The position numbers were made by a program, and so were the translations under genes. The notes under the pieces are model-generated. The model saw only the letters and a list, made by a program, of their open reading frames with translations. It had not been told where the DNA came from and did not search any database. From Agapanthus africanus (lineage: Eukaryota; Streptophyta; Magnoliopsida; Asparagales; Amaryllidaceae), in NCBI GenBank assembly GCA_030015575.1, contig JASDDO010000004.1:318688654-318752653 (forward strand): 64,000 bases of DNA. Reading direction: 5' to 3'. The first letter of the stretch is position 1. Every line of letters starts with the position of its first letter. Shown here piece after piece: positions 46,910-58,519 of the stretch.

Positions 46910-47873
46910 ATTGGTACCGTGGCATGTGATAGATGTTTTTAAACTGATTTCAAGTGTTGAGAACTATTTGGGAAATCTTGGGTGTTTGTTTATTCGATCG
47001 GAAAGTTTAACATTGTCTATTTATCTGGAATGTGATACAATATTTAGAATCCACAAGTAGTTATGAGATAACTAATTTGAATGTTATAAATCTAGCAGTT
47101 CAGTCTCAGATGATCGGTTGCCACGGAATTTTGATGTGATCAAAAGTCCGTCTTAATCATGTATCATATGCGGATACTCGCCGGGTAAACTTAATAGACA
47201 GTCACGCCCCATAGCCCCGATCAAGTGACTGTAGGAGAACCCCGTCGCCAAAGGCATCCGTTCGGGTGCTCACGGCAGCGGTGTTCCGCCTTAGTGCACT
47301 TCGTTGACGGCATCCGGGGGTGCGGCCGTCTACTTATGTTTGCGACGAGCATTCGATCAGGATGTCGAGAATCTTGTTGAATTGTCCGACTTGATATTGA
47401 AAAGAGTTTTCGATAATGAGACTAAAATGCGGGGTTTATAATTGTTAGGCATGAGATGTCTAAGGAATTCATTTGGTTAGGCATGCAATGTCTAAGGAGG
47501 TTGCGGATTCCAACTGTTGTAGTTTTACACTTTCTTTTCTGCGACCGTAAGTGTAGTATGTAGTTGTATTGCCGGTTTTCGTTGCTATACATCAACGACA
47601 ATCGGTGTATGCATACTTACTTACGTTGATGATATGAGATATTATGTGTTGCTGTGATATGCTATATTGGATCGTCGTGTTTTGAATAGCCAGGGGTTTT
47701 ATGTGAGATGAGAGTTTTTCATTTTCATTCATGTAAAATTCATTTGTATGTAATATTCTTTTATTGGATCACTTCCGGGCTGAGGATGATGTCACCATTG
47801 TATATTATTTACTTTTCCGCATTAGGTAGACCCAAGGCGGGGAGCACAAGTAACCGGGTTCTAGGGTACAGTG

Positions 47874-47907
47874 GGAGACCATCTCGAGGAGTCGAGACCG
47901 GGTCTCC
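47874..47907 (+). other. Nested inverted repeat in the H leader
   Basis: GGAGACC (47874-47880) with GGTCTCC (47901-47907), enclosing CTCGA/TCGAG; same as C 11857-11890. Confidence 0.65.
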
Positions 47908-48274
47908 TAACTCTAGAACTGGCAGGGTTGCTTGCCGCTCTCGTAGGGGTCTAGGGATGTGGGTTTGGCTTTTCATCAAGACCGTGGAATCCGTGTTTTA
48001 TACAGGCTCGTATTAAAAACACGGACCTCCTAGTATATCTAATATTTCATATATGTTCTTCTGCTGCAATGTTCTGTGATGAGATCATATTACTGCCTGA
48101 GACGAATGTTGATATTATATATATGAGATATATATTATATATTGTTGATTTCATTTCGTATCTGATACTTGTGAAGTATAATTAAAATGGGACTTCATTA
48201 ATGAGATTAATGAAATAAAAGAAACCTAAAGATGTTGTAGAAACTTGTCTTAAAAATTGGTAGCTCTAATTCTT

Positions 48275-48511
48275 GCTTTGCATAGCGGTGTTCCTTGTAG
48301 AACATCCAGCACCTTATTCGATAAGGAAAGAGCCGAGATCCCTTCACCGGGAGTGACCTCTTTAGCGAAACTAGCAGATGCTGCATACTCGGTTTGTCTT
48401 TTGATTGTTTCTATAGTTTTTGCTTTGCATAGTGATATTTGTGAAATATCCTGCACTTTATTCGATGAGGAAAGAGCCGATGAGCCCTTCACTGGGAGTG
48501 ACCTCTTTAGC
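48275..48511 (+). repeat. Duplicated ~90-bp hairpin unit in the H leader
   Basis: Copies 48275-48366 and 48422-48511. The first hairpin is TGTTC/GAACA in copy 1 but GATATTT/AAATATC in copy 2; the stem AAAGAG/CTCTTT is in both. Confidence 0.75.
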
Positions 48512-48659
48512 AAAACTAGAAAAGGCCTAAAAACACTCCATTTAAAATTACTCGATTCTACAACGATATCAAGTTCATTACGCAAAGGGTTTTCTTAAAA
48601 ACCTGTCGAAGCCCTCCGTCATTTCAGATAAGTACTTCATAGTATTCGTGCCGCGTTTG

Positions 48660-48857
48660 TTGACTTTGTCAAGGCGAAGTGAGCGGTAGCTATTTATGCT
48701 TATCTGCAAAAGCATATGATGCGATTGAGTTAGGGTAGTTGTGTAACTTTGTTAACCTTGTCAAGGGTCATGCGGGTGGGTTTAATTCAATCGGGAAATG
48801 ACGGGTTGAACTTGACTTGCGGTCTATGGTTTGTTGACCTTGTCAAGGTCATAGATC
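48660..48857 (+). other. Three spaced TTGAC hairpins in the H leader
   Basis: TTGAC-TTT-GTCAA (48660-48672), TTAAC-CTT-GTCAA (48752-48764, one mismatch) and TTGAC-CTT-GTCAA (48834-48846). The last sits in an outer stem GGTCTATG (48821-48828) with CATAGATC (48850-48857). Confidence 0.68.
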
Positions 48858-49299
48858 GCTCGGGATAAAAATATTATTGGGAATTTCAAGTGTTGAAATT
48901 TGCAATGAGATTGCATACCTTCTATGAGATAGTTAGATCCCGATACCCGCTGCGAGTAAGAGTTACTCCTGGGAGAGTTTTACACATTACAATTAACCGA
49001 TCAAGTAGGTGTCTAGAAAGGTGTCAACAGGGTTACGCCCCTGGGAAAACGAGATTTACTCTAATTAGGTCCGTGCCAAAGCACGGGGAACCTCCCTCAA
49101 AATACTGACACTGGCCTGGCTGAAAGATTGACGAACTTGTAGGGTGTACTTAATCCCGGCTAGTCTTTCCTTTTAGGGTTTGAAGGAAGATTTGACTAAA
49201 ACAGTGGGAGACATCCTGATTAGATATATTAGATAACCAATCTAATCTTGCAAGAGCATACGCTGAGTATTTTCTTCTATCTCTCTCCAGGTAGCAACC

Positions 49300-49817
49300 A
49301 TATCACGCCTTAATCAAGATAATAATATGGATGTATTGACCGAACCCGCTTGTTATACTGAGCTGGGGAACGTTGGTCCCGCTCCAACTTATAATTTTTA
49401 TAAGATAGAGCAGGAAATAAGGGGATTACCAGAATTCCCGTGCCGCCCAAACGAAGAAAGTGCATGCTGATGCATCTTCTTCGGGTGTGTTCATTACACA
49501 GAACTGTTTCTCAATATCCTTTACGTCCTGGGTATTTGATACCAGATCAGGATCCCACATATGTAATTTGTTACATGGGCTACAGATAGGTAGAGAACTG
49601 AGAACGGGTGATAAGTTTCATGAGATAGAAACAATGCAAGTGTTGCAGCCAAGTCTGTTGGTAGTTATCACCCTGTATTACCAGAATACATTGATTCTGA
49701 ACGAATGTTATTAGATACCGAACCTGATATACAACATCATATCAGTCTCTTTATTAGTAAAGAAGGATATAATTTTGTATTGTTGGATAATGTTTTGAAC
49801 CTTTCCTATATCAAGAG
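49300..49817 (+). pseudogene. Element H: gag remnant fused to protease remnant
   Basis: Begins ATATCACGCCTTAATCAAGA, where D has ATGTCAGACC. The remnant text LTEPACYTELGNVGPAPTYN is followed by HADASSSGVFITQN and the protease site WVFDTRSGSHICN, in which the Gly of DTG is Arg. No capsid or zinc-knuckle region. Inactive. Confidence 0.83.
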
Positions 49818-50900
49818 TTGATCGGTTCAGGCACGTTATCTAAAAGCATTGACGTTCTAAATCAAACTACAGTTCTTAGTATACAGAACACTCACAAAAG
49901 GAAGAGTTTAGAAATGAACGAATCTTTCTTGAGGTATTGTAGACTAGGTCATATCAATCTAACCCGACTAGCTGAAGTTACATTTAGATGCATCTTTAAA
50001 TTAGTTTGAATTTACATCTTGTGAAACTTGCCGGTCATGTCACAAAGATATGATGACCACAGCTCTGTTTATTGGAAACAGAGAAAGAGTTAGTGAACTC
50101 TTGGGATTGATACATGATGATGTATGTAAGGTCCCCTTTCTATACATGCCAAGACCGATTCTTTATACTTCATTACATTCACTGTTTATCTCTTAAGATT
50201 CGGACATATGTTCCTGTTGAAACACAAGTCTGAACCTTTTGAGAAATTCAATGAATATGAGTTAGAAGTAGAGAACCAAAAATGGGTATAAGTATTATGT
50301 CATTTGATGTGATCAGTGAGGAGAATATTTGAGCACGAGATTCCTGGACATATTCTAAAGGAGAATGAGATTCTCTCTCAGCATTAGTCCTTCGTATACA
50401 CCACAGCACGTCGGTATATCGGGGCGGAGCAAATCACACCCTATTAGATATGGTGCGCTCTATGACGAGTACTATCGAGTTTCCTATTTCCTTTTGGGAG
50501 TTATGCACCTGAGAAGCTGCATACCTATTGAACAGGGTTCAAATCAAATCAGTTGCCTACCATTTCATATGTGATATGGAAAGGGAAGAGCCCATATCTT
50601 AAGTTTGTTAAGATTTGGGGTTGTCCGTCCTATGTCTAAAAACATAATCCGGACAAGCTCGAGGCAAATGCAAAACTGTGGAAGTTTGTTGGATATTCCA
50701 AGCATACGCAAGGGAATATCTTCTACCTAACCGAGGAACAAAAGCTGTTTTGTTTCTCAGCATGCCACCTTTGTGAAAGGGAATTTCTTGTGAAGAAATT
50801 AGTGGTCATGAGGTAGAACTGGAAAGAGTTCCATCTATCCAAAACTGCAGCTGATGATTTGGTAGAACCAAAGGATTCAATAGTTTCTAACGAACATCAG
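49818..50900 (+). pseudogene. Element H pol: integrase remnant
   Basis: The open piece 49818-50009 gives the zinc region (FLRYCRLGHINLTRLAEV). Downstream blocks match D integrase with many breaks: the HSDVCGP region near 50110 has the same frameshift as C (GTATGTAAGGTC), the NGVSERKNR region near 50410 is degenerate, and GKSPYLKFVKIWGCP lies near 50580. The linker PLRRSSRVSHPPERYFGFS is near 50900-50960. Inactive. Confidence 0.8.
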
Positions 50901-52190
50901 CCTCTCCGCCGATCTAGTAGGGTTTCTCACCCACCTGAGAGATACTTCGGTTTCTCTATGACAGTGGGAGTGAGGATTGAATCATGAGTTGATGACCCAA
51001 CTAGTTTCGAGCAGGCCATCAGGAGTGTGACTCTGTAAGAATGGCTGGATGCTTAGCGATCTGAGATGGAATCCTTATACACCAACAAAGTATGGACTTT
51101 GGTTGCTTTATCTGAAGGGTTAAATCCCCATCAGGAGCAAGTATATCTTGAGAAGATTACTTGGTGTACATGGAAAAGTTGAGACTTTCAAAGCTATGCT
51201 TAAGTCCATCCAGATCCTACTTGCCACTGCTATATACCATGACTACGATATCTGGTGGTTGGGTGTCATGACTGCTTTTCTAAATGATGTTTTGGAAGAG
51301 AGCGTCTGTAAGTACACAGCCAGAGGGCTTCGTAGATAGTGGGAGCAGCTGAAATGTGTGCAAGATATTTTATGTGATAAAGCAGGCATCGCGGAGTTGG
51401 AACATCTATTTTGATATGGTAGTCAAAGAGTTTGACTTCATCAAAATGGTAGATGAACCTTGTATATACAAAAGAGTAGTAGAGAGTATGGTGGTGATCC
51501 TCGTAGAGTATGTGGATGACATACTCTTGATAGGGAAGGAGTTTCCTATGCTACGCTCGGTCAATCTCCGCTTATCACAAGGATTCTCCATATAGGATCA
51601 AAGAGATACTTCCTAAATCCTGGGTTTTGGATCTATGAGATAGTTTTGATTGGATGTTAGGATTCTCACTAGTTGTAGTGAGATGGTATCAATCGATCCT
51701 GGGGAGAATCACTGGAAATGTTCCAGGGTGATAAGGACGACTGAAAGTCAGTCGCAAGCATTGTCTTTACCCTCAGTGGAGGGACGGTATGTTGGAAGAG
51801 TTCCAAGCTAGATACCGTGACATACTAGACGATTAAAGGCAAGATACATCGTTACTAAAGATGCTACAAAAGTGGCAGTCTGGATATATTTTAGTTCATA
51901 AGATGAACTTCGTTCCAACTATTGTATGACAATGGAGTTATGGCTTTGGCCTAGGAACCCCCAGTCCCATCAGAAATCCAGATATAATTCTTAGGCAGTG
52001 TCGCCTGATCATGGAGATGGTTGATCTCCAGGGAGATCAACCATTAGGAGAGTAGACACAGAGGACAACAACACGGATCCACTCACAAAGGTCTTTTTCC
52101 CAGTAGAGACTTTTATGGGAAGGTTGAGTATGAGATACTTCAACCACAGCTAATTGTTGGGTATGCGATACCACAACAGATGGCCCTAGT
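50901..52190 (+). pseudogene. Element H pol: RT and RNase H remnant with internal deletions
   Basis: Pieces at 51148-51339 and 51356-51595 carry AMLKSIQILLA, AFLNDVLEESVC and EYVDDILLIGKE. The ~205-bp deletion joins near 51660-51670 and the ~100-bp deletion near 51720, both at the positions seen in C. The RNase H end (near 51990-52110) keeps RRVDTEDNNTDPLTK-like text. Inactive. Confidence 0.83.
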
Positions 52191-52202
52191 GCAAGTGGGA
52201 GA
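52191..52202 (+). other. Element H polypurine tract
   Basis: GCAAGTGGGAGA directly before the 3' LTR TGTTAG. Confidence 0.88.
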
Positions 52203-54400
52203 TGTTAGTTATATGTAAGCCCTAGATGCCATTACTGTACATATGATGAATATTGTAATGGATGCTTGGACATATATAGGGAGGACTTTCTTGCTCGACA
52301 TGATAGTATGCTATCTAGTTATACTTTATCTTAACATGTACTCTGATTGTCTCTATGTTACATGTTGATAAAGCCCTTAGGATATGTACTCGACTACTGG
52401 GACTATGATGATATCATACTAGTGGGGCCATGGTAGTCGACGAGTACATCCTATGACTGTTCCTAGTCGAGGGTGTATCGAGACAGGGCATCGATACACC
52501 AGAGTAGACTAGCGTATACGTATCTTGACCCATATGATGGGCGATGGATGATCCCATATCCATCGGTGTTTGACATCAAGGATGGTGTACGGGTGCTCAG
52601 TAGAGACTGGGTACACTGGACGGACTCGCCGAGAACTCCCAGATGGTATTATACCTCACGTCAGATGGCAGTTCTCTGGTGACACTGGTACAGGTTAGTC
52701 TGTAGACCCGAGATCGTCATAGAGTCTTGTGTGATTCCCACTGTGCTTTGGTTTCCATCATACCACGTCCAAGAGGGCGTGCAAAAAGGTGGCTTTTGGG
52801 TACAGTCCCGAATCACATGGAGGCAATGAGCGATAGGAGGGGATTCGTCTCTCCCGGTATAGGGAGTTGATGTTGTGCTGTGTTCGATTGGCTATAACTG
52901 GAAATCCCTGACCAGGGTTGCTGAGATTTACTGGTAAGTGTTATCAGTAGTTTTTCGAACTGTTATAGACCTCATATCGACACGACTTATCAAGCTACTG
53001 GGGTCTGACGTTTACTACCCCTAGGCGAGATATGCGACATATCAGACGAAGAGACCGGACTGTACGGGAGTGTTACTGATTGGATTCGCAGGAGAATGTA
53101 CAGGCTTGCTTGTTGATCTTCTGTTCACTCAATACCTGGATGGATGTTATGTTTAGCTGACCGCTTGCAGCTTGTGGGTGTTTGATATGATCATCACCTA
53201 CTGCCAGCGTATAGACGATTCTTTAGAGTCCTACACAGAGGTTTCTTGGTTCGGGCAAAACGGAGTAGGAGCATATATATGATATGTGCGGGGCCGAGAA
53301 CAATACGTGTATGTGATACCGTATTAAATTCTCACGATATGAGATATTGGCCGGGTATATGTGATATAGCCGGGTCATCGGATCAAGTGTTGATTCGATG
53401 AACTGATACAGATAATATTAGTCGGTTATTTGTGAAATAGCCGGATTATCGGATCAAGTGTTGATTCGATAATTTAATGCATAATTATATATTTGATATA
53501 TTAAATTACATTAACCGATATAAGCTCACTAAAAGATTCTTTTTCTTACTCGGGTAATACATTGATATATATGCGATATATGTTAATTGTATTATTTTAT
53601 TTTGTCACAAAAAATATTGTATATGTGATATATAATATTGTAACATGTTAGGGTTATTAATGCAACATGTTTAGTGGAGATTAAACATGGTTATGGTTTG
53701 TTTTGGGTTAAGCTTTTCTAGAAGTTTCTAGAATCTTTGCTTTTTGTTTTTGCAAAGATATTTTGTAAAGATATTTAGTTATGATATTTGTTAACCCAAC
53801 TCAACCCTTGACCATGGTTCACTCTCTACATGGGTTAAGTTATCATACTTAACCAATGGTTGCATTTCTAACCACACAACACTTTCATTATTCATCAAAA
53901 AAGAAATGGTTCTTTTTCTTCCTTCTCTTTTTCAATGGAAAAGCTTTCTAGCTTTTTCATTAGTGATGATTTTGAGTGAGATTAAGAAAACAAATGAGAG
54001 CTAAAATCCTACTTCATTACCCTAATCTATCCTAGCCATTTAGATTAGGATGTTCACTTCATTTGTGAGTGAGAGGTTGTGTTAAAGAAACTTCAAGGTA
54101 GATCATCTTAGTTATCGAAGATCGGAAGCAAGTTTGCATCATTCTCTTCTTGGAGTCTCTCTAGAGTCCGGGTACATGATGATCGCAGCGAAGGGACCTC
54201 AACACGGAGCTTATAAAGCGAAGGACCGGACTACAAAGGTTGTAATCCCAAACTCTTAGATGTTAAAGAGTGTAACATGTTTTGTTTCGCCTAATCTCTA
54301 GTTTAAAGATCTTGGTTAGGGTTGTTCGGTACGTCTAAATTTTAAATCGGGCATGGTTGATGTCTTATAGAACCTTGTGAGAGTGCCTAGTAACCCTACA
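52203..54400 (+). repeat. Element H 3' LTR
   Basis: 2198 bp, near-identical to 44048-46244. Hairpin at 52302-52315; 69-codon frame at 52473-52682. Confidence 0.93.
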
Positions 54401-56722
54401 GATGTCATATCGTGATTAAGTCACATATTACAATCCGGGTTCTATTCTAGAGTCTCGTTCATTTCAATGTTATCAACACATATTATCATTTATATAAATA
54501 TATTTTATATAATCTCATTGCCTAACGATCTGCTAATATCATAACACATCTCATGTCATAGCTTGATCATATATCCAATAGATCAAGGCATCAAGCTTAG
54601 TCACATTGATTCATCCCCAGGTATAATATAACATCCTCATATCATATGTATATGTTGTGTGTGTGTGTGTACACACACACACACACACAAATACACCAAG
54701 TCAAGTTTATGTGTGTGCGCGTGTGTGTGTCTACATGAAACCTTCGAATTCCCTCCTAGGCAATCATCCTCTGGTTAAGTCCTTCTAAATCAGTCTAATC
54801 CAACCTAAAGTCTTCAATAGTGCCCTACTCGCCAAAAATCTAAGGTCACGTCCGACTTCCTAATAATAATATGTAATATCTTTGTTCTACATTTGTAGGG
54901 GTGCGCCATCCACCCGACTTCCCCCGTAGATATACATCTACTCACCTGGTCCTTGTCTGCCGAAGTCGATACCGCCATCCTCTTCTTCATCTTCCGAAGT
55001 CCACGTGAGGGGTACCTATACGCAAACATATATAATATCGTAAACAGAAATCGTGGACAAAACCAAAACGGCACACGAAACGCGCATGGCCTAAAACCTA
55101 TGACCTGCTCATGCAAAAGAACCAAATAACTCTTGATATCGGCCTACAAACGCCGATTGATCGAGATAAAACACAAACATACAAATCGTAGTTCCAAAAC
55201 TCAAAAATTATAATATAAATAGGGTTTAAATCATCAAAACCATAAAATTAATCAAATCGTTCTATTTCTTAAAAACCTAGAAAGCACTAAATTTTTTTTT
55301 TAAATTGGAAACTTGATGTTTTAACCCAACTAACAGCCATAATAGTCACTAAATATGATAACTAAGTCATACAAACCATCACCATAATTTAATCTCATCA
55401 ATTTGTATTAAATCCAAAATTCTAGTTAGTAAAAATATCAAATTTTAACACTTTTTAAAGCAAAATTCACAATTCAATAACTAAGCTAGATTTTGCATAT
55501 TTTAAATTGTTAAACCACTCATAGAAACCATAATGATGTGCTAAAAACCGCAACTAGATTTTAATCCCAAATTTTAAATTTATTTCCAAATCACTAGTTA
55601 GAAAAATAGCATAATTATCACAATTTTTAAACTAACAATTAGCAACCAGTAACCAAATTAGGTTTTGCATTTAATTAACATGTTAATATCCTCATTAAAA
55701 TCATAATCTAATGATAGAAACCCTCATCATAATTTTATCTCACCAATATACATGATTTATAAAAATCTAGTTTGCGAATAGCTTAATTTGAACAATTAAA
55801 ATGTAACATTTAGTAAGTTGATAACTAAATTTCATTTTGCATACCCTAAGATATTACACTACACTTTCAAACCATGATTATATGATAAGAACCCTAATTT
55901 GCATTCAAAAACCCTTTCTTGAATTTTTCAAATTAACAACTAGCACAAAATTAACACTTAAATATCCGAGATTTAAGCAATTTACACAACAATTTCACTA
56001 TAAGTTTAAAATTTATACCTTACAAAATTAATGATCTAGCATGAAAATCTTGGCCTTAAAAATGGATTCTTGCTTCATGAATCCAAGCTATATTGGTCAA
56101 GGAATAATGGGTATGATTTAGATTAGAAGATTAAAGAAGTTTTTATATGGATTTTTGAGGCACAAATGACGAATTTTTGAGAGAAAATGAGAGGGGGAAA
56201 ATGGGGGCAGCATGGGAGAGGGCTCGGCCAAGGTGTGGAAAAAGTGTAAAGTGAGAGTGTGTAGAAATGTGTGGAAACATCCTTAATGAATGCATCTTTT
56301 CACTTAAAACCTTAATTATATAAATTTTTCTAATTTAAACTTTTTCCTAGAAAAGTCTAGAACCATGTAAAAAAATTTTGAGAAAGGATTTTGCATGTTA
56401 CACACTTAATTCAAATATGTCATGGCTCACTTTGTAAAAATTAACTCATTTCTAATTTGTAATTTGCACTAATTTAATGTATAATTAAAGCTTATGTTAG
56501 TATTTGAATTAAATTAATTAAAGAAAAATATTTAAGTAAACTAATAATTTATAAGTGACTAAATAAATATCAAATACTAGCAATTATATAGTTAAAATTG
56601 GAGTATTTAAATTTATATTGAAAAATAATTATAGTTAAGTTTTACGGAAAATACGGTTTATTTTACCGATTATCAGAAAATTCACCTAAACGATTTTATT
56701 TATTTATTTTTAAAACGTTACA
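54401..56722 (-). repeat. G LTR2, right part
   Basis: Resumes with the duplicated GATGT then CATATCGTG, colinear with LTR1 from about 37578. It contains a GT/CA palindrome centred at 54670/54671 and ends AAAACGTTACA. Net LTR2 length without H and one TSD copy is 4667 bp. Confidence 0.88.
54655..54690. repeat. GT/CA palindromic microsatellite in G LTR2
   Basis: A GT run abuts an AC run (54655-54670 and 54671-54690), a perfect palindrome with arms of about 16 bp, followed by a further GT run near 54709-54730. Confidence 0.85.
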
Positions 56723-58519
56723 ATCTTTCCCCCTTAAAAAAATTCGGTCCCCGAATTTAAATTAAAACTTTCCCCCAATTACTAAGACATTTCAGTAAAG
56801 CACTCAAATCGTAGGGGCTTCGAAATCATCAATACTTAAAACACATCTTAGCACAATGCGTGCGCACGAAAAGCAAGTACATAACTAAAAATCAAAACTC
56901 CGTTAAGCATCACGTAATCATCAGAGTTATTATGAAAACACAATGTCAAAGTCCAATACGAAAACCAACATGCTATACATCAAAACTATAACTTGTATAT
57001 AGTACGCATCGTTGTAAAATCATTCAATCCTCGGAAAAGAAATGCATGCAAAAACACCTAGATACCGGTCTCAGAACAGTCCTGCTCGATTATTAAACCA
57101 AATAGTAAATATCAAAAAAACGTACTGCTCAAAATGAAATCAATCTTAAATACAGTATACAAGGTACCCCGTGCGTCTGGCGCGCACGGAAATCGAAATA
57201 AAATACAGATGCCAGGAAAACGCACAGAAACAAAACTAAGTGCATTGGGTGTGCAGCAAAAACATCTGTCAAGTGCAACGGGTGTGCACGACAACACTAT
57301 CAGGTGCATTTAATCTGTACAATCCCCGATTTAGTGCATCTGGTGTGCACAAAATCGCATCAAGTGCGCCAAGTGTGCGCATGAATCTCAATCAAGTGCA
57401 CATGGTGCACGAAAACGTATACCGAATATCAAAATCAAAATCACAGTACGAAAAGTGCATGAAAACAATGCTGAAGCATACGTCAAAATCATGTGCAACC
57501 CATATGCACGAAATCAAATCAATATCTCAAAATGTATAAAAATCAAAATCAAGTGCATTGGGTATGCACAAATCGAACATCAATACAACTGATATATAAA
57601 ACACGAATAGAGTGTAATGAATGCATATATAGGAAATACCAATCATAAAACGAAATCATCAAAATACCATAATCCAAACAACGAAAATGTGATATTCGAA
57701 TCACAAATCGTAAATCGTAACACCGATGTTAATGTGCTCCTTTTCCCTCTGGTGTCGACCGATTCGAACTCTTCTCTTCGTAGCTGTATAAACTATGCTA
57801 CAAACGGATATACTCATCTCTAGAGTCTCCCGAATAATGTATCCCATCACATGATATCCGAACTACGTTAAACTTTTCGATCGATTTATCAAAGTCCCAT
57901 AATTCTCCGAGAGCTCAACGCTCAAGTACAGTTTAAAAATATCCAGTACATGCCCCAGCATCTGCGGACCATCCGTAGAAGGGCAAAACCAAACCTCACT
58001 AATGGCACCGCGGAACTGCCGCAAACCCTAAGGTTCACCAGTGTTCTCATGGTCATTATGTCGAGTTAGGGTTTCATTCTTCTAGAGGGTCCATAGAAAT
58101 ACCTGCATGTTCTTCCGAATACCTTAAACTTGGGAAAATGGGTTTCTGACATTCTTTCGAACCTTTTAACTTCGTCTGGACGACATGTGAATACCCTTCT
58201 TCCGCACGCTAAGCAATGCTTGAACCCTCCAGAATAGACAATACCTTAACGGTCATCATATTCTAGCCATAGCTCTCTCTGCCCGTGCGACCGTGGTAAC
58301 AGAAACCACCATCCGATATCGACGAAGATAGATAAAAAGAATGAATAGAATACGGTGCAAAGAAATGTACATCCGAAGGCTTCTTGAGCAGAGTAGCGTA
58401 TCGTAAGTATGCCGCGGATCATACCCATGGTACGTCACTCTACCTAAGTCACCTACTCCATCAACCAAGGTCAACCTAGACTCAGACAAAGGTTAAACCT
58501 AGCGCTCTGATACCAACTT
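56723..58519 (-). other. G internal region INT2 (non-coding)
   Basis: 1797 bp, colinear with INT1: polypurine tract, GTGCA dyad array (about 57170-57640), 130-nt module (57966-58093) and primer site (58504-58515). No gag or pol. Confidence 0.82.
57966..58093 (-). other. 130-nt structured leader module, G INT2 copy
   Basis: GGACC (57966-57970) with GGTCC (58088-58092), TAGAAG (57976-57981) with CTTCTA (58079-58084), apical loop 58024-58035. The P2 stem is complete here, while INT1 has lost one pair. 411 nt from its primer site, exactly as in INT1. Confidence 0.78.

Larger units (their letters stand above)
46258..49299 (+). other. Element H long leader (no gene)
   Basis: 3.0 kb, no sense gene. 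In order: 130-nt module 46779-46909, nested hairpin 47874-47907, ~90-bp units 48275-48366 and 48422-48511, TTGAC hairpins 48660-48672, 48752-48764 and 48821-48857, then CTCTCTCCAGGTAG before the lost start codon. Short frames such as 46403-46654, 48257-48598 and 48890-49108 have no recognisable product and are not conserved as frames in C and D. Confidence 0.8.
44048..54400 (+). mobile_element. Element H: complete gag-less, defective copia retrotransposon
   Basis: 10,353 bp with LTRs 44048-46244 and 52203-54400, primer site, polypurine tract and TSD GATGT, inserted in G LTR2. It is a sister of C: same LTR family, same leader modules, same deletions in RT/RNase H and same ATA in place of the start ATG. 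LTRs are roughly 95-97% identical in sampled stretches, so it moved earlier than C. It cannot have encoded its own proteins when it moved if the shared lesions predate the split (inference). Confidence 0.93.
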
